Source: JANQHO01 sp965218075
Lineage (GTDB): Bacteria; Bacteroidota; Bacteroidia; Flavobacteriales; Schleiferiaceae
Direction of reading: 5' to 3'
DNA: 64,000 bases
Assembly: GCA_965218075.1 (NCBI GenBank)
Contig: CBDCJZ010000003.1
Span: 186,001 to 250,000 of the forward strand
Positions within the stretch are counted from its first letter, which is position 1; the number at the start of each line of letters is the position of its first letter. Position numbers and translations under genes: made by a program. Shown piece by piece: positions 20,914-30,796 of the stretch. The notes below the pieces were generated by a model, which saw only the letters and a list, made by a program, of their open reading frames with translations, did not search any database and was not told the origin of the DNA.

Positions 20914-23900
20914 ATGAAAACTTTTACCTTTTTAATCTCTATCTTTTTGTTGTTTGGAAGCTTTTCCACAAAAGCCCAAACCTCTACTTACACTGTGAGT
21001 GGACCTACCAGAGGACAAGGCTCGCTTTTAAATACGGAACGAACTAATAATAACAACGGTTGGGCTATGATTCATCTCTATAATGCCTATGGCGGTGCAT
21101 CCGTCAATAGCTGGTCTTCAGCTCAAAGCATTGGCTTTCCCTTTTCTTTTTACGGCAGTCCAGCTACTCATTTTTGTGTGAGCAAAAACTACCTGTTGAC
21201 CTTTGACACCACAGTTGCGGGAACCACTGTGAACAGCAGTATCACCACTGACAATACGGCTTTACCTCATGCCGATCTTCCCGACAACACCATCGCTTAT
21301 TTTTGGGGTGGCTTTAACCCTTCGCTTGGGACCAACGATGCCGTCCAGATGAAGACCTTTGGCACCACTCCCAATCGCCAGCTGTGGATTAAGAACTTTT
21401 CCTATAAACACGAGGCTCAGGGTTTCAGCTACAACTTTGTAGTTTTAGAAGAAACCACCCATAAGATTTATGTAGTGGATGCCCAATGGGGAAGTCAAGG
21501 AGTGGGAAGCTATACAGTGGGTGTTCAGTTGAATTCTACCACTGCCATACAGCATCCTAATTCTCCTAATATTAGCTCTATTAATGCAGGTAGTTACACT
21601 CCCTGGCCTAATGTGGACTATTACGAATTCACTCCTCTTTCCTTGGTAAATGACGATGCAGGAATTTTCAGCTTGGACGCTCCGGGTAGTTCAACTGTTC
21701 CCGGCTCTCAGTCGGTTCAAGTGAGCATTAAAAATCATGGAATTAACAACCTAGACAGTGTAAGGGTGAACTGGAGTGTGGACGGAGTAGCTCAAACTTC
21801 TCATAGCTGGACGGGGAGTCTAGCGCCGGGTGCAGTTGCTGCTGCGGTCAATATCGGAAGCTATAATTTCACCCCGGGAAATCCCACCCTAAAGATTTGG
21901 ACGAGCAATCCCAATGGCAATGCAGACAATAATACCTTCAATGATACATTGGAAACATCCTTAATAGTCTGCGGCCTAATTTCGGGAACTTATACTCTTG
22001 GCGGGCTAGTTGGCCCGAATAATATCAAGGACTTTAATTCGCTTGCTACTTTGCTCAGCAATTGCGGTATTTCAGGTCCTGTAATCATTAAAGTAGCTCC
22101 TGGAACTTATAGGGAACAGCTTACACTAGGGAATATTGCTGGTGTAAGCCAAAGCAATACCATTGTCATTGACGGTGGGGATAGCTCGCTAGTTAGGCTC
22201 ACTCATGACGGTTCGACAAGCAATGCCACGGTAGCTTTTGACAGCACCAGCTATATAAGCTTGAGGAATATAACCCTCGAAAACACTAAAAGCTCACCAG
22301 CTGCCTGGGTAGTGCATCTTCAGAACACTGATCATATCGTCATTGATTCCTGTTTGATTGAACAGCCGGTGAATACAACATCTAACAGAGGGGGTATAGT
22401 GGGCTCGGGCAGCTTGATCAATGCTTTTACAATTACTACGAATAAGCATTTGACCGTCTCTGACAATATCATCACAGGAGGTTACTATGGAATAGTTCTG
22501 GAAGGCGATACAAGTACAAGCGATGAAGATGTGGGCAACCACATCCTGCGTAACCGCTTTATTGATATTCACTATTATGGCATCCTGGTAGATGAACAGG
22601 ACAGCTTGATGATCTCGGGTAATGTGATTGAAAACGTCAATAGTAGTTCTAGCTATGGCATCTATTGCGAAGATATTACGGACTTTGAGATTACTGCAAA
22701 TAACCTGACCGACTGCGGCAGTGGGATAGCAGTTCAAGGAGCCACATCCAGTGGAACAGCCCGCTCACTAATTGCCAACAATATGGTTTATGCTCCAGGA
22801 GGTATTGGTATTGGGATGACAGCGTACTCCTCTATCCCCATATCTCAAGTGAATATCTATCACAATACTGCTGTGGGAAATCCCGCCATAGAGTTTTTTA
22901 GTAGTAACTATTCTGATATAACCCTCTACAACAACATCTTTAGCAATCCAAATGGAGTAGCTTTGGATGCTTCTTTACCGAGCTTGCCATCGACCATTGA
23001 TATCGATTACAACCTCTATCACTATCAGGCAAGCGGAAATATCGCAAAGAACCGCTCTACGAGCTATGCAAACTTAGTTGCCTGGCAAACAGCCAAACCT
23101 GCACTCAATGCCCATTCTGTAGAAGGCGATCCGATGTTTGTAAGAAAAACGGCTCCTGCCGATCTTCACCTACTGGGAACTTTGGCCAATGATATAGGTA
23201 AGGGTTCTTTGGGCATTAACTTTGATATTGACGGCGATCGCCGTCTACTGCCTCCTTCCACTCAGGTGGATATGGGCGCTGATGAGTATGACCCAGCCTC
23301 TTGTTTGCCTCCAACGGGCTTATCTGCCTCGGCTACAAGTCCAACAACAGTCCAATTGAGCTGGATTGCAGGCGGAAGCTCTAGCTGGAACCTGGAATGG
23401 GGCACGGCTGGTTTTACTCCAGGCTCGGGAACTTTTGTCTATGATGTTTTAAATCCTTATACTGTAACCAGTTTAACTTCTCTTGTTTTCTATGATTTCT
23501 ATGTACAAGACAGCTGTGGAGTGGGCGATGTGAGCATCTGGAGGGGTCCTTTTTCCTTTGCTACGCTCTGCCCTTCTTTATCTCCTGCTATTTTGCCCAT
23601 AGTCGAAGACTTTGAGTCAGCATCTGGTACTTATCTACGAAACCGAGAGGTGCTTTGTGCTCCCACCTATAAATGGAGCTATGAGACTTCTCTTGCCAAT
23701 AAAGGACGTTTGAGGTTTGCCGTATTTGGCCTTGCCAATAATGGGAGCTCAGCTGCAACCTTGGATAAAAATCCAAGCCAAGGAGGTCTAGCTATCAATT
23801 ATCTGATCCTGACAGCTAACTTGAGCAATTACAGTACTTCGAGTCTTCTGGCGTTAGATTTCAGTCATATACATCACGGAGATGAAAGTCATGCTAATGA

Positions 23901-26900
23901 CAGAGTATGGATACGAGGCAGCAACACAGATGCCTGGGTACAAATTTACAATCTATATGCCAATCGGGGCAGAGGCGGGTACTACAATCAGGTGAGAGAT
24001 TTAGACATTGACTCTACTCTTGCAAATGCCACTCCTCCCCAAAGAGTATCTTCTACTTTTCAAGTCCGCTTTGGACAAGAAGGTATTCTTTCTGCTCATT
24101 ATGGTAGTGGTCTCCGTGCAACCAATGATGGCTATTCTTTTGATGACATTATTATTTGGGAGAAACAGTGTCCCTATCCTTCGTCTTTGATGGCAAGCAA
24201 CATTACAGACACAAGTACTGAACTGTCTTGGTCCTCGGGTGGGGCTTCCCATTGGAACTTGGAATATGGCATAAGCGGTTTTACCCCGGGAACAGGTAAT
24301 TTCTTACATAATGTGTCTAATCCTCATATTTTAAGGGGATTACTAGCTAACACTGGCTATGAGTTTTACGTACAAGACAGCTGTGGGGTGGATACTGTAA
24401 GTAGATGGATAGGACCGGCTTTCTTTGCTATGCTCTGCCCTTCTTTATCTCCTGCTACTTTGCCCATAGTCGAAGATTTTGAGTCAGCATCTGGTACTTA
24501 TCAGCGAAACCGAGAGGTGCTTTGTTATCCTACCTATAAATGGAGCTATGAGACTTCCCTTGCTGATGAAGGTCGTCTGAGGTTTGCCGTATTGGGCTTT
24601 GCCAATAATGGAAGCTCAGCCGCAACCTTGGATAAATCAATCTTCGCTGGTGTCGTAGTAACCAACTACTTAATTATGACGGCTAATTTGAGCAATTACA
24701 ACAGCTCGAGTGCTCTGGAGCTGGAATTCAGCTATATGCATCATAGAGAAGTTGATCATCCCAATGATAAGGTATGGATACGGGGCAGTGATACTGACCT
24801 TTGGATAAATATCTATGACCTGTATGCTAATCAGGGTACAGCGGGCATCTACAATCAGGTGATTGGCTTAGACATCGACTCTATCCTGGCAAATGCCTTG
24901 CCCTCACAAAGAGTATCTTCTACCTTTCAACTTCGTTTTGGTCAAGAGGATAAATTTAGGGCTAATAGTCTCCAACTTAACGCCGGCTTTTCTTTTGATG
25001 ATATAGCTATTCGGGAAACCTGCCCAAGCCCTACCAACCTAACAGCTACCAATATTACTCAAACCAGCGCTACGCTCTCCTGGGTTGCTGGCGGGGCTTC
25101 TAACTGGGATTTAGAATATGGCCTTTCAGGGTTTACTCTGGGACGTGGCACTCAGATTCACACGACCATCCCTTCTTATACTGTGAGCGGCTTGACACCC
25201 GGAATGGGTTATGATTTCTATGTTCGGAGTACTTGCGGGCTGAGCTATGCGAGTAGCTGGGCTGGGCCTCATACTTTTACCACCCTTTCGGCCACTTTGC
25301 CCTGTCCATCTCCATCGTCATTGGGAGCTACCCATATTACTCAGACCAGCGCTAGGCTGTCGTGGATGTCAGGTGGAGCTTCTAATTGGAGCTTGGAATG
25401 GGGTACAGTTAATTTTGCTCTAGGAAGCGGTAATTTCTTACCTAATGTTGCGCCTACTCACTATACTTTAAGCGGTCTAATTCCCGGCACCTCTTATCAA
25501 TTTTATGTTCGGGATAGCTGTGGAGTAGGCCATGTGAGTAGCTGGGTCGGTCCTTATACTTTTACCACCCTTTCAGCCACTTTGCCCTGTCCATCCCCAT
25601 CGTCATTGTTGGCTTCCAACATTACTCAGACCAGCGCTGCGCTCTCCTGGATTACAGGAGGAGCTTCTAATTGGAATATGGAATACGGAATTCAGGGTTT
25701 TATTCCTGGCTCGGGAACTTTTGTGTATAATGTTCCTAATCCTTACACTTTAAGTGGCTTAACACTCGGCACGGATTATGATTTTTATGTTCGGGATAGC
25801 TGTGGAGTGGGTCATGTGAGTAGCTGGGCTGGTCCTCATACTTTTACCACCCTTTCAGCCACTTTGCCCTGTCCATCTCCATCGTCATTGTTGGCTTCCA
25901 ACATTACTCAGACCAGCGCTGCGCTCTCCTGGGTTATAGGCGGAGCTTCTAATTGGAATATGGAATACGGAATTCAGAGTTTTACTCCAGGCTCGGGAAC
26001 TTTTGTGTATAATGTTCCTAATCCTTACACTTTAAGTGGCTTAACACCCGGCACGGATTATGATTTTTATGTTCGGGATAGCTGTGGAGTAAGTCATGTG
26101 AGTAGCTGGGCTGGGCCTCATACTTTTACCACTCTTTCAGCCACTTTGCCCTGCCCATCTCCATCGTCATTGTTGGCTTCCAACATTACTCAGACCAGCG
26201 CTGCGCTCTCCTGGGTTACAGGCGGAGCTTCTAATTGGAATATGGAATACGGAATTCAGGGTTTTATTCCTGGATCGGGAACTTTTGTGTATAATGTTCC
26301 TAATCCTTACACTTTAAGTGGCTTAACACCCGGCACGGATTATGATTTTTATGTTCGGGATAGCTGTGGAGTAAGTCATGTGAGTAGCTGGGCTGGGCCT
26401 CATACTTTTACCACCCTTTCAGCCACTTTGCCCTGTCCATCCCCATCATCATTGTCGGCTACCCAGATTACTCAGACCAACGCTACGCTCTCCTGGGTTA
26501 CGGGTGGGGCTTCTAATTGGGATTTGGAATATGGTCTTTCGGGATTTACTCTGGGAAGTGGAACTCGGATTTCCACAACTACCCCTTCTTATACTGTGAG
26601 CGGTTTGACACCTGGTCGGTCTTATCAATTTTATGTTCGGGATAGCTGTGGAGTAGGTCATGTGAGTAGCTGGGCTGGTCCTCATACTTTTAGGACTCTT
26701 GGCTGTTTATCTCCCACAGGGTTGAAGCTCGATATCATTACTGAAATCACCGCTACTGTGAGTTGGACTAGCGGTGGAGCTTCCAATTGGAACATTGAGT
26801 ATGGGCCTATAAACTTTCCTCTGGGAAGCGGTATTTTCTTATACAATGTGTCTAGCCCTCGCACTTTAAGGGGCTTAAAGCCTAACACCTTTTATGATGT

Positions 26901-27243
26901 CTATGTACAGGACAGCTGCAATGTGGGTAACGTGAGCAATTGGGCAGGACCCTTGTCTATTAAAACCATTATTGGTATAGATGAGCTTCTCGAGCGCTCA
27001 TTTCGCATTTATCCAAATCCTAGTGAAGGAGTTTTCAAGCTGGAGTTTAGCTCCTCTCTCGGGGAGGATATGGAGATCCGTATCACTAATATGATGGGAC
27101 AAATAGTCTTGGAAGATGAGATTGAGAGTTTCAGCGGAAGCTACAGAAAAAGGCTAGAGATGGGGGCTTATGGCAGTGGAGTATACCTATTGCAGCTGAT
27201 TACTGAAAGAGCTACTGTAAACCGGCGTATCATTTTGCAGTGA
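20914..27243 (+). CDS. Giant T9SS-secreted beta-helix/FN3/MAM-like protein (2109 aa)
   Basis: Signal peptide 1-22 (ending T-K-A-Q), shared N-terminal domain (about 30-250), CARDB-like domain (about 255-350), one parallel beta-helix (about 355-795), FN3, MAM/anchor-J-like block (about 885-1083), FN3, second MAM/anchor-J-like block (about 1172-1367), seven FN3 units (about 1368-2025) and a T9SS sorting domain (about 2028-2109). The two MAM-like blocks share the opening I-V-E-D-F-E-S and the closing S-F-D-D-I. This is an intact, secreted, probably surface-attached protein. MAM-like and FN3 modules suggest binding to proteins or glycans, which is an inference. The last 500 bases are nearly identical to the tails of the other copies. 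Confidence 0.9.
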   Translation: MKTFTFLISIFLLFGSFSTKAQTSTYTVSGPTRGQGSLLNTERTNNNNGWAMIHLYNAYGGASVNSWSSAQSIGFPFSFYGSPATHFCVSKNYLLTFDTTVAGTTVNSSITTDNTALPHADLPDNTIAYFWGGFNPSLGTNDAVQMKTFGTTPNRQLWIKNFSYKHEAQGFSYNFVVLEETTHKIYVVDAQWGSQGVGSYTVGVQLNSTTAIQHPNSPNISSINAGSYTPWPNVDYYEFTPLSLVNDDAGIFSLDAPGSSTVPGSQSVQVSIKNHGINNLDSVRVNWSVDGVAQTSHSWTGSLAPGAVAAAVNIGSYNFTPGNPTLKIWTSNPNGNADNNTFNDTLETSLIVCGLISGTYTLGGLVGPNNIKDFNSLATLLSNCGISGPVIIKVAPGTYREQLTLGNIAGVSQSNTIVIDGGDSSLVRLTHDGSTSNATVAFDSTSYISLRNITLENTKSSPAAWVVHLQNTDHIVIDSCLIEQPVNTTSNRGGIVGSGSLINAFTITTNKHLTVSDNIITGGYYGIVLEGDTSTSDEDVGNHILRNRFIDIHYYGILVDEQDSLMISGNVIENVNSSSSYGIYCEDITDFEITANNLTDCGSGIAVQGATSSGTARSLIANNMVYAPGGIGIGMTAYSSIPISQVNIYHNTAVGNPAIEFFSSNYSDITLYNNIFSNPNGVALDASLPSLPSTIDIDYNLYHYQASGNIAKNRSTSYANLVAWQTAKPALNAHSVEGDPMFVRKTAPADLHLLGTLANDIGKGSLGINFDIDGDRRLLPPSTQVDMGADEYDPASCLPPTGLSASATSPTTVQLSWIAGGSSSWNLEWGTAGFTPGSGTFVYDVLNPYTVTSLTSLVFYDFYVQDSCGVGDVSIWRGPFSFATLCPSLSPAILPIVEDFESASGTYLRNREVLCAPTYKWSYETSLANKGRLRFAVFGLANNGSSAATLDKNPSQGGLAINYLILTANLSNYSTSSLLALDFSHIHHGDESHANDRVWIRGSNTDAWVQIYNLYANRGRGGYYNQVRDLDIDSTLANATPPQRVSSTFQVRFGQEGILSAHYGSGLRATNDGYSFDDIIIWEKQCPYPSSLMASNITDTSTELSWSSGGASHWNLEYGISGFTPGTGNFLHNVSNPHILRGLLANTGYEFYVQDSCGVDTVSRWIGPAFFAMLCPSLSPATLPIVEDFESASGTYQRNREVLCYPTYKWSYETSLADEGRLRFAVLGFANNGSSAATLDKSIFAGVVVTNYLIMTANLSNYNSSSALELEFSYMHHREVDHPNDKVWIRGSDTDLWINIYDLYANQGTAGIYNQVIGLDIDSILANALPSQRVSSTFQLRFGQEDKFRANSLQLNAGFSFDDIAIRETCPSPTNLTATNITQTSATLSWVAGGASNWDLEYGLSGFTLGRGTQIHTTIPSYTVSGLTPGMGYDFYVRSTCGLSYASSWAGPHTFTTLSATLPCPSPSSLGATHITQTSARLSWMSGGASNWSLEWGTVNFALGSGNFLPNVAPTHYTLSGLIPGTSYQFYVRDSCGVGHVSSWVGPYTFTTLSATLPCPSPSSLLASNITQTSAALSWITGGASNWNMEYGIQGFIPGSGTFVYNVPNPYTLSGLTLGTDYDFYVRDSCGVGHVSSWAGPHTFTTLSATLPCPSPSSLLASNITQTSAALSWVIGGASNWNMEYGIQSFTPGSGTFVYNVPNPYTLSGLTPGTDYDFYVRDSCGVSHVSSWAGPHTFTTLSATLPCPSPSSLLASNITQTSAALSWVTGGASNWNMEYGIQGFIPGSGTFVYNVPNPYTLSGLTPGTDYDFYVRDSCGVSHVSSWAGPHTFTTLSATLPCPSPSSLSATQITQTNATLSWVTGGASNWDLEYGLSGFTLGSGTRISTTTPSYTVSGLTPGRSYQFYVRDSCGVGHVSSWAGPHTFRTLGCLSPTGLKLDIITEITATVSWTSGGASNWNIEYGPINFPLGSGIFLYNVSSPRTLRGLKPNTFYDVYVQDSCNVGNVSNWAGPLSIKTIIGIDELLERSFRIYPNPSEGVFKLEFSSSLGEDMEIRITNMMGQIVLEDEIESFSGSYRKRLEMGAYGSGVYLLQLITERATVNRRIILQ

Positions 27244-27247
27244 GAAA

Positions 27248-27264
27248 TAGCAAAGGCTTTGCTA
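27248..27264 (+). terminator. Stem-loop after giant gene 4
   Basis: TAGCAAA and TTTGCTA stem with loop GGC, directly after the stop codon. It is the counterpart of the structure at 7599-7615, with the stem kept and the loop changed. There is no T-run. Confidence 0.45.
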
Positions 27265-27740
27265 TAGATTCTTGCCGAAATCCGGCTAGGGTTATATGAC
27301 TTTAAAACAGGAGAGGGAATTTCTAAAGACCTGTGAACAAGAGGCAGTAAAAGGAAACCACAGTAGGGTAAAAGATATGCAGCTAATATCCCATCGAGTA
27401 ACTAAACCAAACAGGCCAAAAGACTATTTAAGTATTATTTGAACATCGTTTAAAAGTTGATTAAAGGGCGCTCTCACTTTGCTATTCGCGCTTAATGTGA
27501 GTGTGGAATTCTTTGATATTTTTCGTTTTAGACAGGAAAATGCCGCCTTGGATAATACCTACTTTCCTCTTTATTTACTATATCTTAGCAAGCATTCTAA
27601 TTTGCTAGAGGTCATTTAAAGACTTTTTAAATTTCGGGCAATTCCCTTAGTATAGATCACTTTTGGCTCTCTTCCAGTGGGTATATAATTTGACAGTTAA
27701 ATTAAAATTACATAATGATCCTATTTAAAGCATTGACAAG
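27265..27740. other. Gene-free stretch upstream of gyrA
   Basis: No credible gene is seen. The gyrA promoter is probably TTTG at 27662-27665 followed by TATATAATTTG at 27682-27692, which loosely fits the Bacteroidota pattern. The rest is AT-rich sequence without repeats that I recognise. Confidence 0.4.
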
Positions 27741-30209
27741 ATGGTTGAAAGAAAGAGAATAATACCTATTAATATCGAGGAGGAAATGAAATCCTCTTAC
27801 ATTGATTATTCCATGTCGGTGATCGTTTCTAGGGCCCTACCTGATGTGCGTGATGGAATGAAGCCGGTACACCGAAGAGTTTTGTATGGAATGTACGAAT
27901 TGGGAGTACTATCAAATCGATCGTATAAGAAATCGGCTCGTATCGTAGGAGAAGTGCTGGGAAAATTTCACCCGCATGGTGATTCTTCGGTATATGATAC
28001 TATGGTAAGAATGGCACAGCCCTGGAGCCTTCGATATATGCTGGTAGATGGTCAAGGAAATTTTGGGTCTGTAGATGGCGATCCTCCAGCGGCCATGCGT
28101 TACACCGAAGCCCGCCTGCAAAAAATATCGGAAGAAATGCTCGCTGATATCGACAAAGAAACGGTTAGCTATCAGTTGAACTTTGATGACTCTCTACAAG
28201 AGCCAACTGTTTTACCTACCAGAATACCTAACCTCTTAATAAATGGAGCGTCGGGCATCGCGGTGGGTATGGCGACTAATATGCCCCCTCATAATCTAAG
28301 CGAATCCATAGCTGCTGCTGTGGCTTATATTGACGATAAAAATATAGATATTGAAGGTCTGATGAATCATATTACTGCACCTGACTTTCCCTCTGAGGGA
28401 ATTATTTACGGTTATGAGGGCGTAAAGGAAGCCTATGAAACTGGCCGCGGGCGTATTGTAGTACGCGGCAAGGCTATCTTGGAAGAAGTGAAAGGTCTTG
28501 AATGTATTGTTGTTACAGAAATTCCTTATCAAGTAAACAAGGCCGAAATGATTAGGAAAACAGCTGAATTGGTCAATGATAAAAGAATAGAAGGCATAAC
28601 TAATATCAAGGATGAAAGTGACCGTAAAGGGATGCGGATCGTATATTACTTGAAGCGTGATGTAATACCTAATGTAGTACTCAATAAGTTATATAAATAC
28701 ACTTCTCTGCAATCTAGTTTCTCGGTAAACAACATTACACTTGTAAATGGCCGTCCACAACGGTTAAACTTAAAAGATCTGATCCGATATTTTGTAGATC
28801 ATCGCCACGATGTAGTACTGCGAAGGACCCAATACGAATTGCGCAAGGCAAAAGAAAGAGTTCATATCCTAGAAGGTTTACTAGTAGCTCTATATCATCT
28901 GGACGAGATTATTGCCTTGATCAAGAATTCTCATGCCCCTGAACATGCCAAAAATGGCTTAATGAACGATTATGACCTAACAGAAACTCAAGCTAAGGCT
29001 ATTCTTGACCTGCGCTTACAAAGGCTTACTGGACTTGAACGTGAGAAGATTCAGAAAGAGCACGATGAATTGATCAAAAAAATTGCCTATTACGAGCGTA
29101 TTTTGAAAGAGGAGAAGCTCCGTATGCAAATTATAAAAGAAGAGCTACTGGAAATAAAAGAAAAATATGATGATGAGCGCAGAACAAAAATTGACTTCGC
29201 TGGTGGCGACCTAAGTATAGAAGACATAATCCCAAATGAAAAAGTAGTTATTACTATTTCTCATGCGAGTTATATTAAGCGTACTCCTTTAACTAAATAC
29301 AAAAAACAAAGCAGAGGAGGAATAGGTCATCGTGGTGTACAGACCCGTGGTGAAGACTTTATAGAACATATTCTTATAGCTACCAACCATAACTACATGC
29401 TCTTTTTTACGGAATGGGGACGTTGTTACTGGCTAAAGGTTTATGAAATCCCAGAAGGTGGCAAGTCCAATAAAGGTAGAGCAATTCAAAACCTTATTGA
29501 TGTTCCTTTGGATGACAAGATAAAGGCTTTTATCAATACTGGAAATTTAAAGGATGAAGAGTATATCAATAAGAATTACATAGTGATGGTTACCCAAAAA
29601 GGAATAATCAAAAAGACAAGTCTCGAGGCCTATTCACGTCCAAGATCAAATGGTATTAATGCCATTACTATACGTGAAGGCGACATGTTGTTGGGAGCTG
29701 TCCTGACTTCCGGCAAAGATGAAATTATAATAGCGGCTAAAAGTGGTAAAGCTATTCGATTTAATGAAGAAAACGTGAGACCAACTGGACGTAATGCCAG
29801 CGGTGTGAAAGGAATAAACCTCGCCAGCGAAGCAGATAAAGTGATAGGTGTGGTTACTGTGGGGCTCGAACAGCAAGCTAACATATTAGTCGTATCCGAA
29901 AAAGGCTATGGTAAACGATCTGCTCTTAAGCACTATCGAATCATTAAGCGTGGAGGTAAGGGAGTAAAAACTCTTAATATAACAGATAAAACAGGTGATT
30001 TAGTAGCCATTAAAGCAGTTACTGATAAAGATAACTTAATAATCATTAAAAATAGCGGAATAATGATTCGTATTGAGGTTGAGAAATTGCGTATAAAGGG
30101 TAGGCTTACTCAAGGAGTCCGTCTTATTAATTTGAAGGACGGAGACAAAATCGCCTCTGTAACCAAGGTGTCCATCGCAGAAAAAGAGATGGATGTTGAT
30201 GAAATATAG
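27741..30209 (+). CDS. gyrA: DNA gyrase subunit A
   Basis: GyrA is the breakage-reunion subunit of gyrase, which with GyrB introduces negative supercoils. The N-terminal winged-helix/tower domain covers about 1-500, with catalytic Tyr121 in A-M-R-Y-T-E. The quinolone region reads H-P-H-G-D-S-S-V-Y-D, so the serine and aspartate equivalent to E. coli Ser83 and Asp87 are both kept and the enzyme would be expected to be quinolone-sensitive. The C-terminal beta-pinwheel (about 510-815) has repeated GyrA-box-like R-G-G-x-G motifs, including K-R-G-G-K-G. At 822 residues the length is normal. Topoisomerase IV ParC is less likely because of the complete pinwheel and the GyrA box. It stands alone, with about 500 bp of gene-free DNA before it. 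Confidence 0.95.
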   Translation: MVERKRIIPINIEEEMKSSYIDYSMSVIVSRALPDVRDGMKPVHRRVLYGMYELGVLSNRSYKKSARIVGEVLGKFHPHGDSSVYDTMVRMAQPWSLRYMLVDGQGNFGSVDGDPPAAMRYTEARLQKISEEMLADIDKETVSYQLNFDDSLQEPTVLPTRIPNLLINGASGIAVGMATNMPPHNLSESIAAAVAYIDDKNIDIEGLMNHITAPDFPSEGIIYGYEGVKEAYETGRGRIVVRGKAILEEVKGLECIVVTEIPYQVNKAEMIRKTAELVNDKRIEGITNIKDESDRKGMRIVYYLKRDVIPNVVLNKLYKYTSLQSSFSVNNITLVNGRPQRLNLKDLIRYFVDHRHDVVLRRTQYELRKAKERVHILEGLLVALYHLDEIIALIKNSHAPEHAKNGLMNDYDLTETQAKAILDLRLQRLTGLEREKIQKEHDELIKKIAYYERILKEEKLRMQIIKEELLEIKEKYDDERRTKIDFAGGDLSIEDIIPNEKVVITISHASYIKRTPLTKYKKQSRGGIGHRGVQTRGEDFIEHILIATNHNYMLFFTEWGRCYWLKVYEIPEGGKSNKGRAIQNLIDVPLDDKIKAFINTGNLKDEEYINKNYIVMVTQKGIIKKTSLEAYSRPRSNGINAITIREGDMLLGAVLTSGKDEIIIAAKSGKAIRFNEENVRPTGRNASGVKGINLASEADKVIGVVTVGLEQQANILVVSEKGYGKRSALKHYRIIKRGGKGVKTLNITDKTGDLVAIKAVTDKDNLIIIKNSGIMIRIEVEKLRIKGRLTQGVRLINLKDGDKIASVTKVSIAEKEMDVDEI

Positions 30210-30423
30210 AGCATTTTGATTTTCCTATAATGTACTGCGTTATGTTACTTTGCTTTGGTTTAACAATTTCTTTTTTTCTTTAAAAGAGAGGGAAATTTTA
30301 TTTCAATTAAAGCGTAAGGGTTGAAAATTTACGCTTCACTTTAAGTAAAGGTTGCAACTCTTACATACCGCTTTCTTTTAGCGATAAATGTGTAAAGACT
30401 TTTTCAGGCTTTACTTATTTTGA

Positions 30424-30503
30424 AGCTGCGTGAGGGATAGAAGCAGTTACACCACAGCGTAGCGAGGAGTAGTAGCGGATAGCCCGACCTTTAGGGCACG
30501 CCC
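30424..30503 (+). ncRNA. Candidate structured RNA or conserved intergenic element of Bacteroidota
   Basis: The words GTGAGGGATAGAAGC, ATAGCCCGACC and GGGCACGCCC occur in this order. I recall this arrangement from intergenic regions of other Bacteroidota, where it appears as a conserved element of unknown role. CCCGACC-TTTA-GGGCACG contains a short hairpin. The strand is uncertain. It lies between gyrA and the defence cassette and could mark the cassette's left border. The rest of the gap 30210-30595 shows nothing else. Confidence 0.3.
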
Positions 30504-30595
30504 AAGTAATCCAACTTTGCCTTAATAAAAATAGCTCAAAATTCAAGATAGTTTACTTGATATTTAGTACCTTTCTTCCTTTAAAAATTGAAGCA

Positions 30596-30796
30596 ATGAA
30601 TCGCATCAAAGAAGTGTTGGAAACCAAAGGAATTAAACAGGTTTGGTTGGCTGAGAAGTTAGGGAAGAGTTTTAATATGGTAAACTCTTATGTGCAGAAT
30701 AGAACACAGCCAAGTTTGGAAGTGTTGTTTAGGATAGCCGAAATTCTGGAGGTAGATGTAAAAGACTTAATTGATTCAAAAGGAAAGCAAAATTAA
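30596..30796 (+). CDS. Small XRE-family HTH regulator of the restriction cassette
   Basis: The product is 66 residues, almost all one helix-turn-helix domain: K-G-I-K-Q-V-W-L-A-E-K-L-G-K-S, then a recognition helix around N-M-V-N-S-Y-V-Q-N, then P-S-L-E-V-L-F-R-I-A-E-I-L. ATG at 30596 is preferred over an upstream ATA at 30557, because the domain begins there. The stop codon TAA abuts the ATG of the restriction enzyme, so the two are translationally linked. Such small regulators commonly control timing of restriction-modification expression (C proteins), and that is the likely job here. Operator sites were not identified. Confidence 0.8.
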   Translation: MNRIKEVLETKGIKQVWLAEKLGKSFNMVNSYVQNRTQPSLEVLFRIAEILEVDVKDLIDSKGKQN

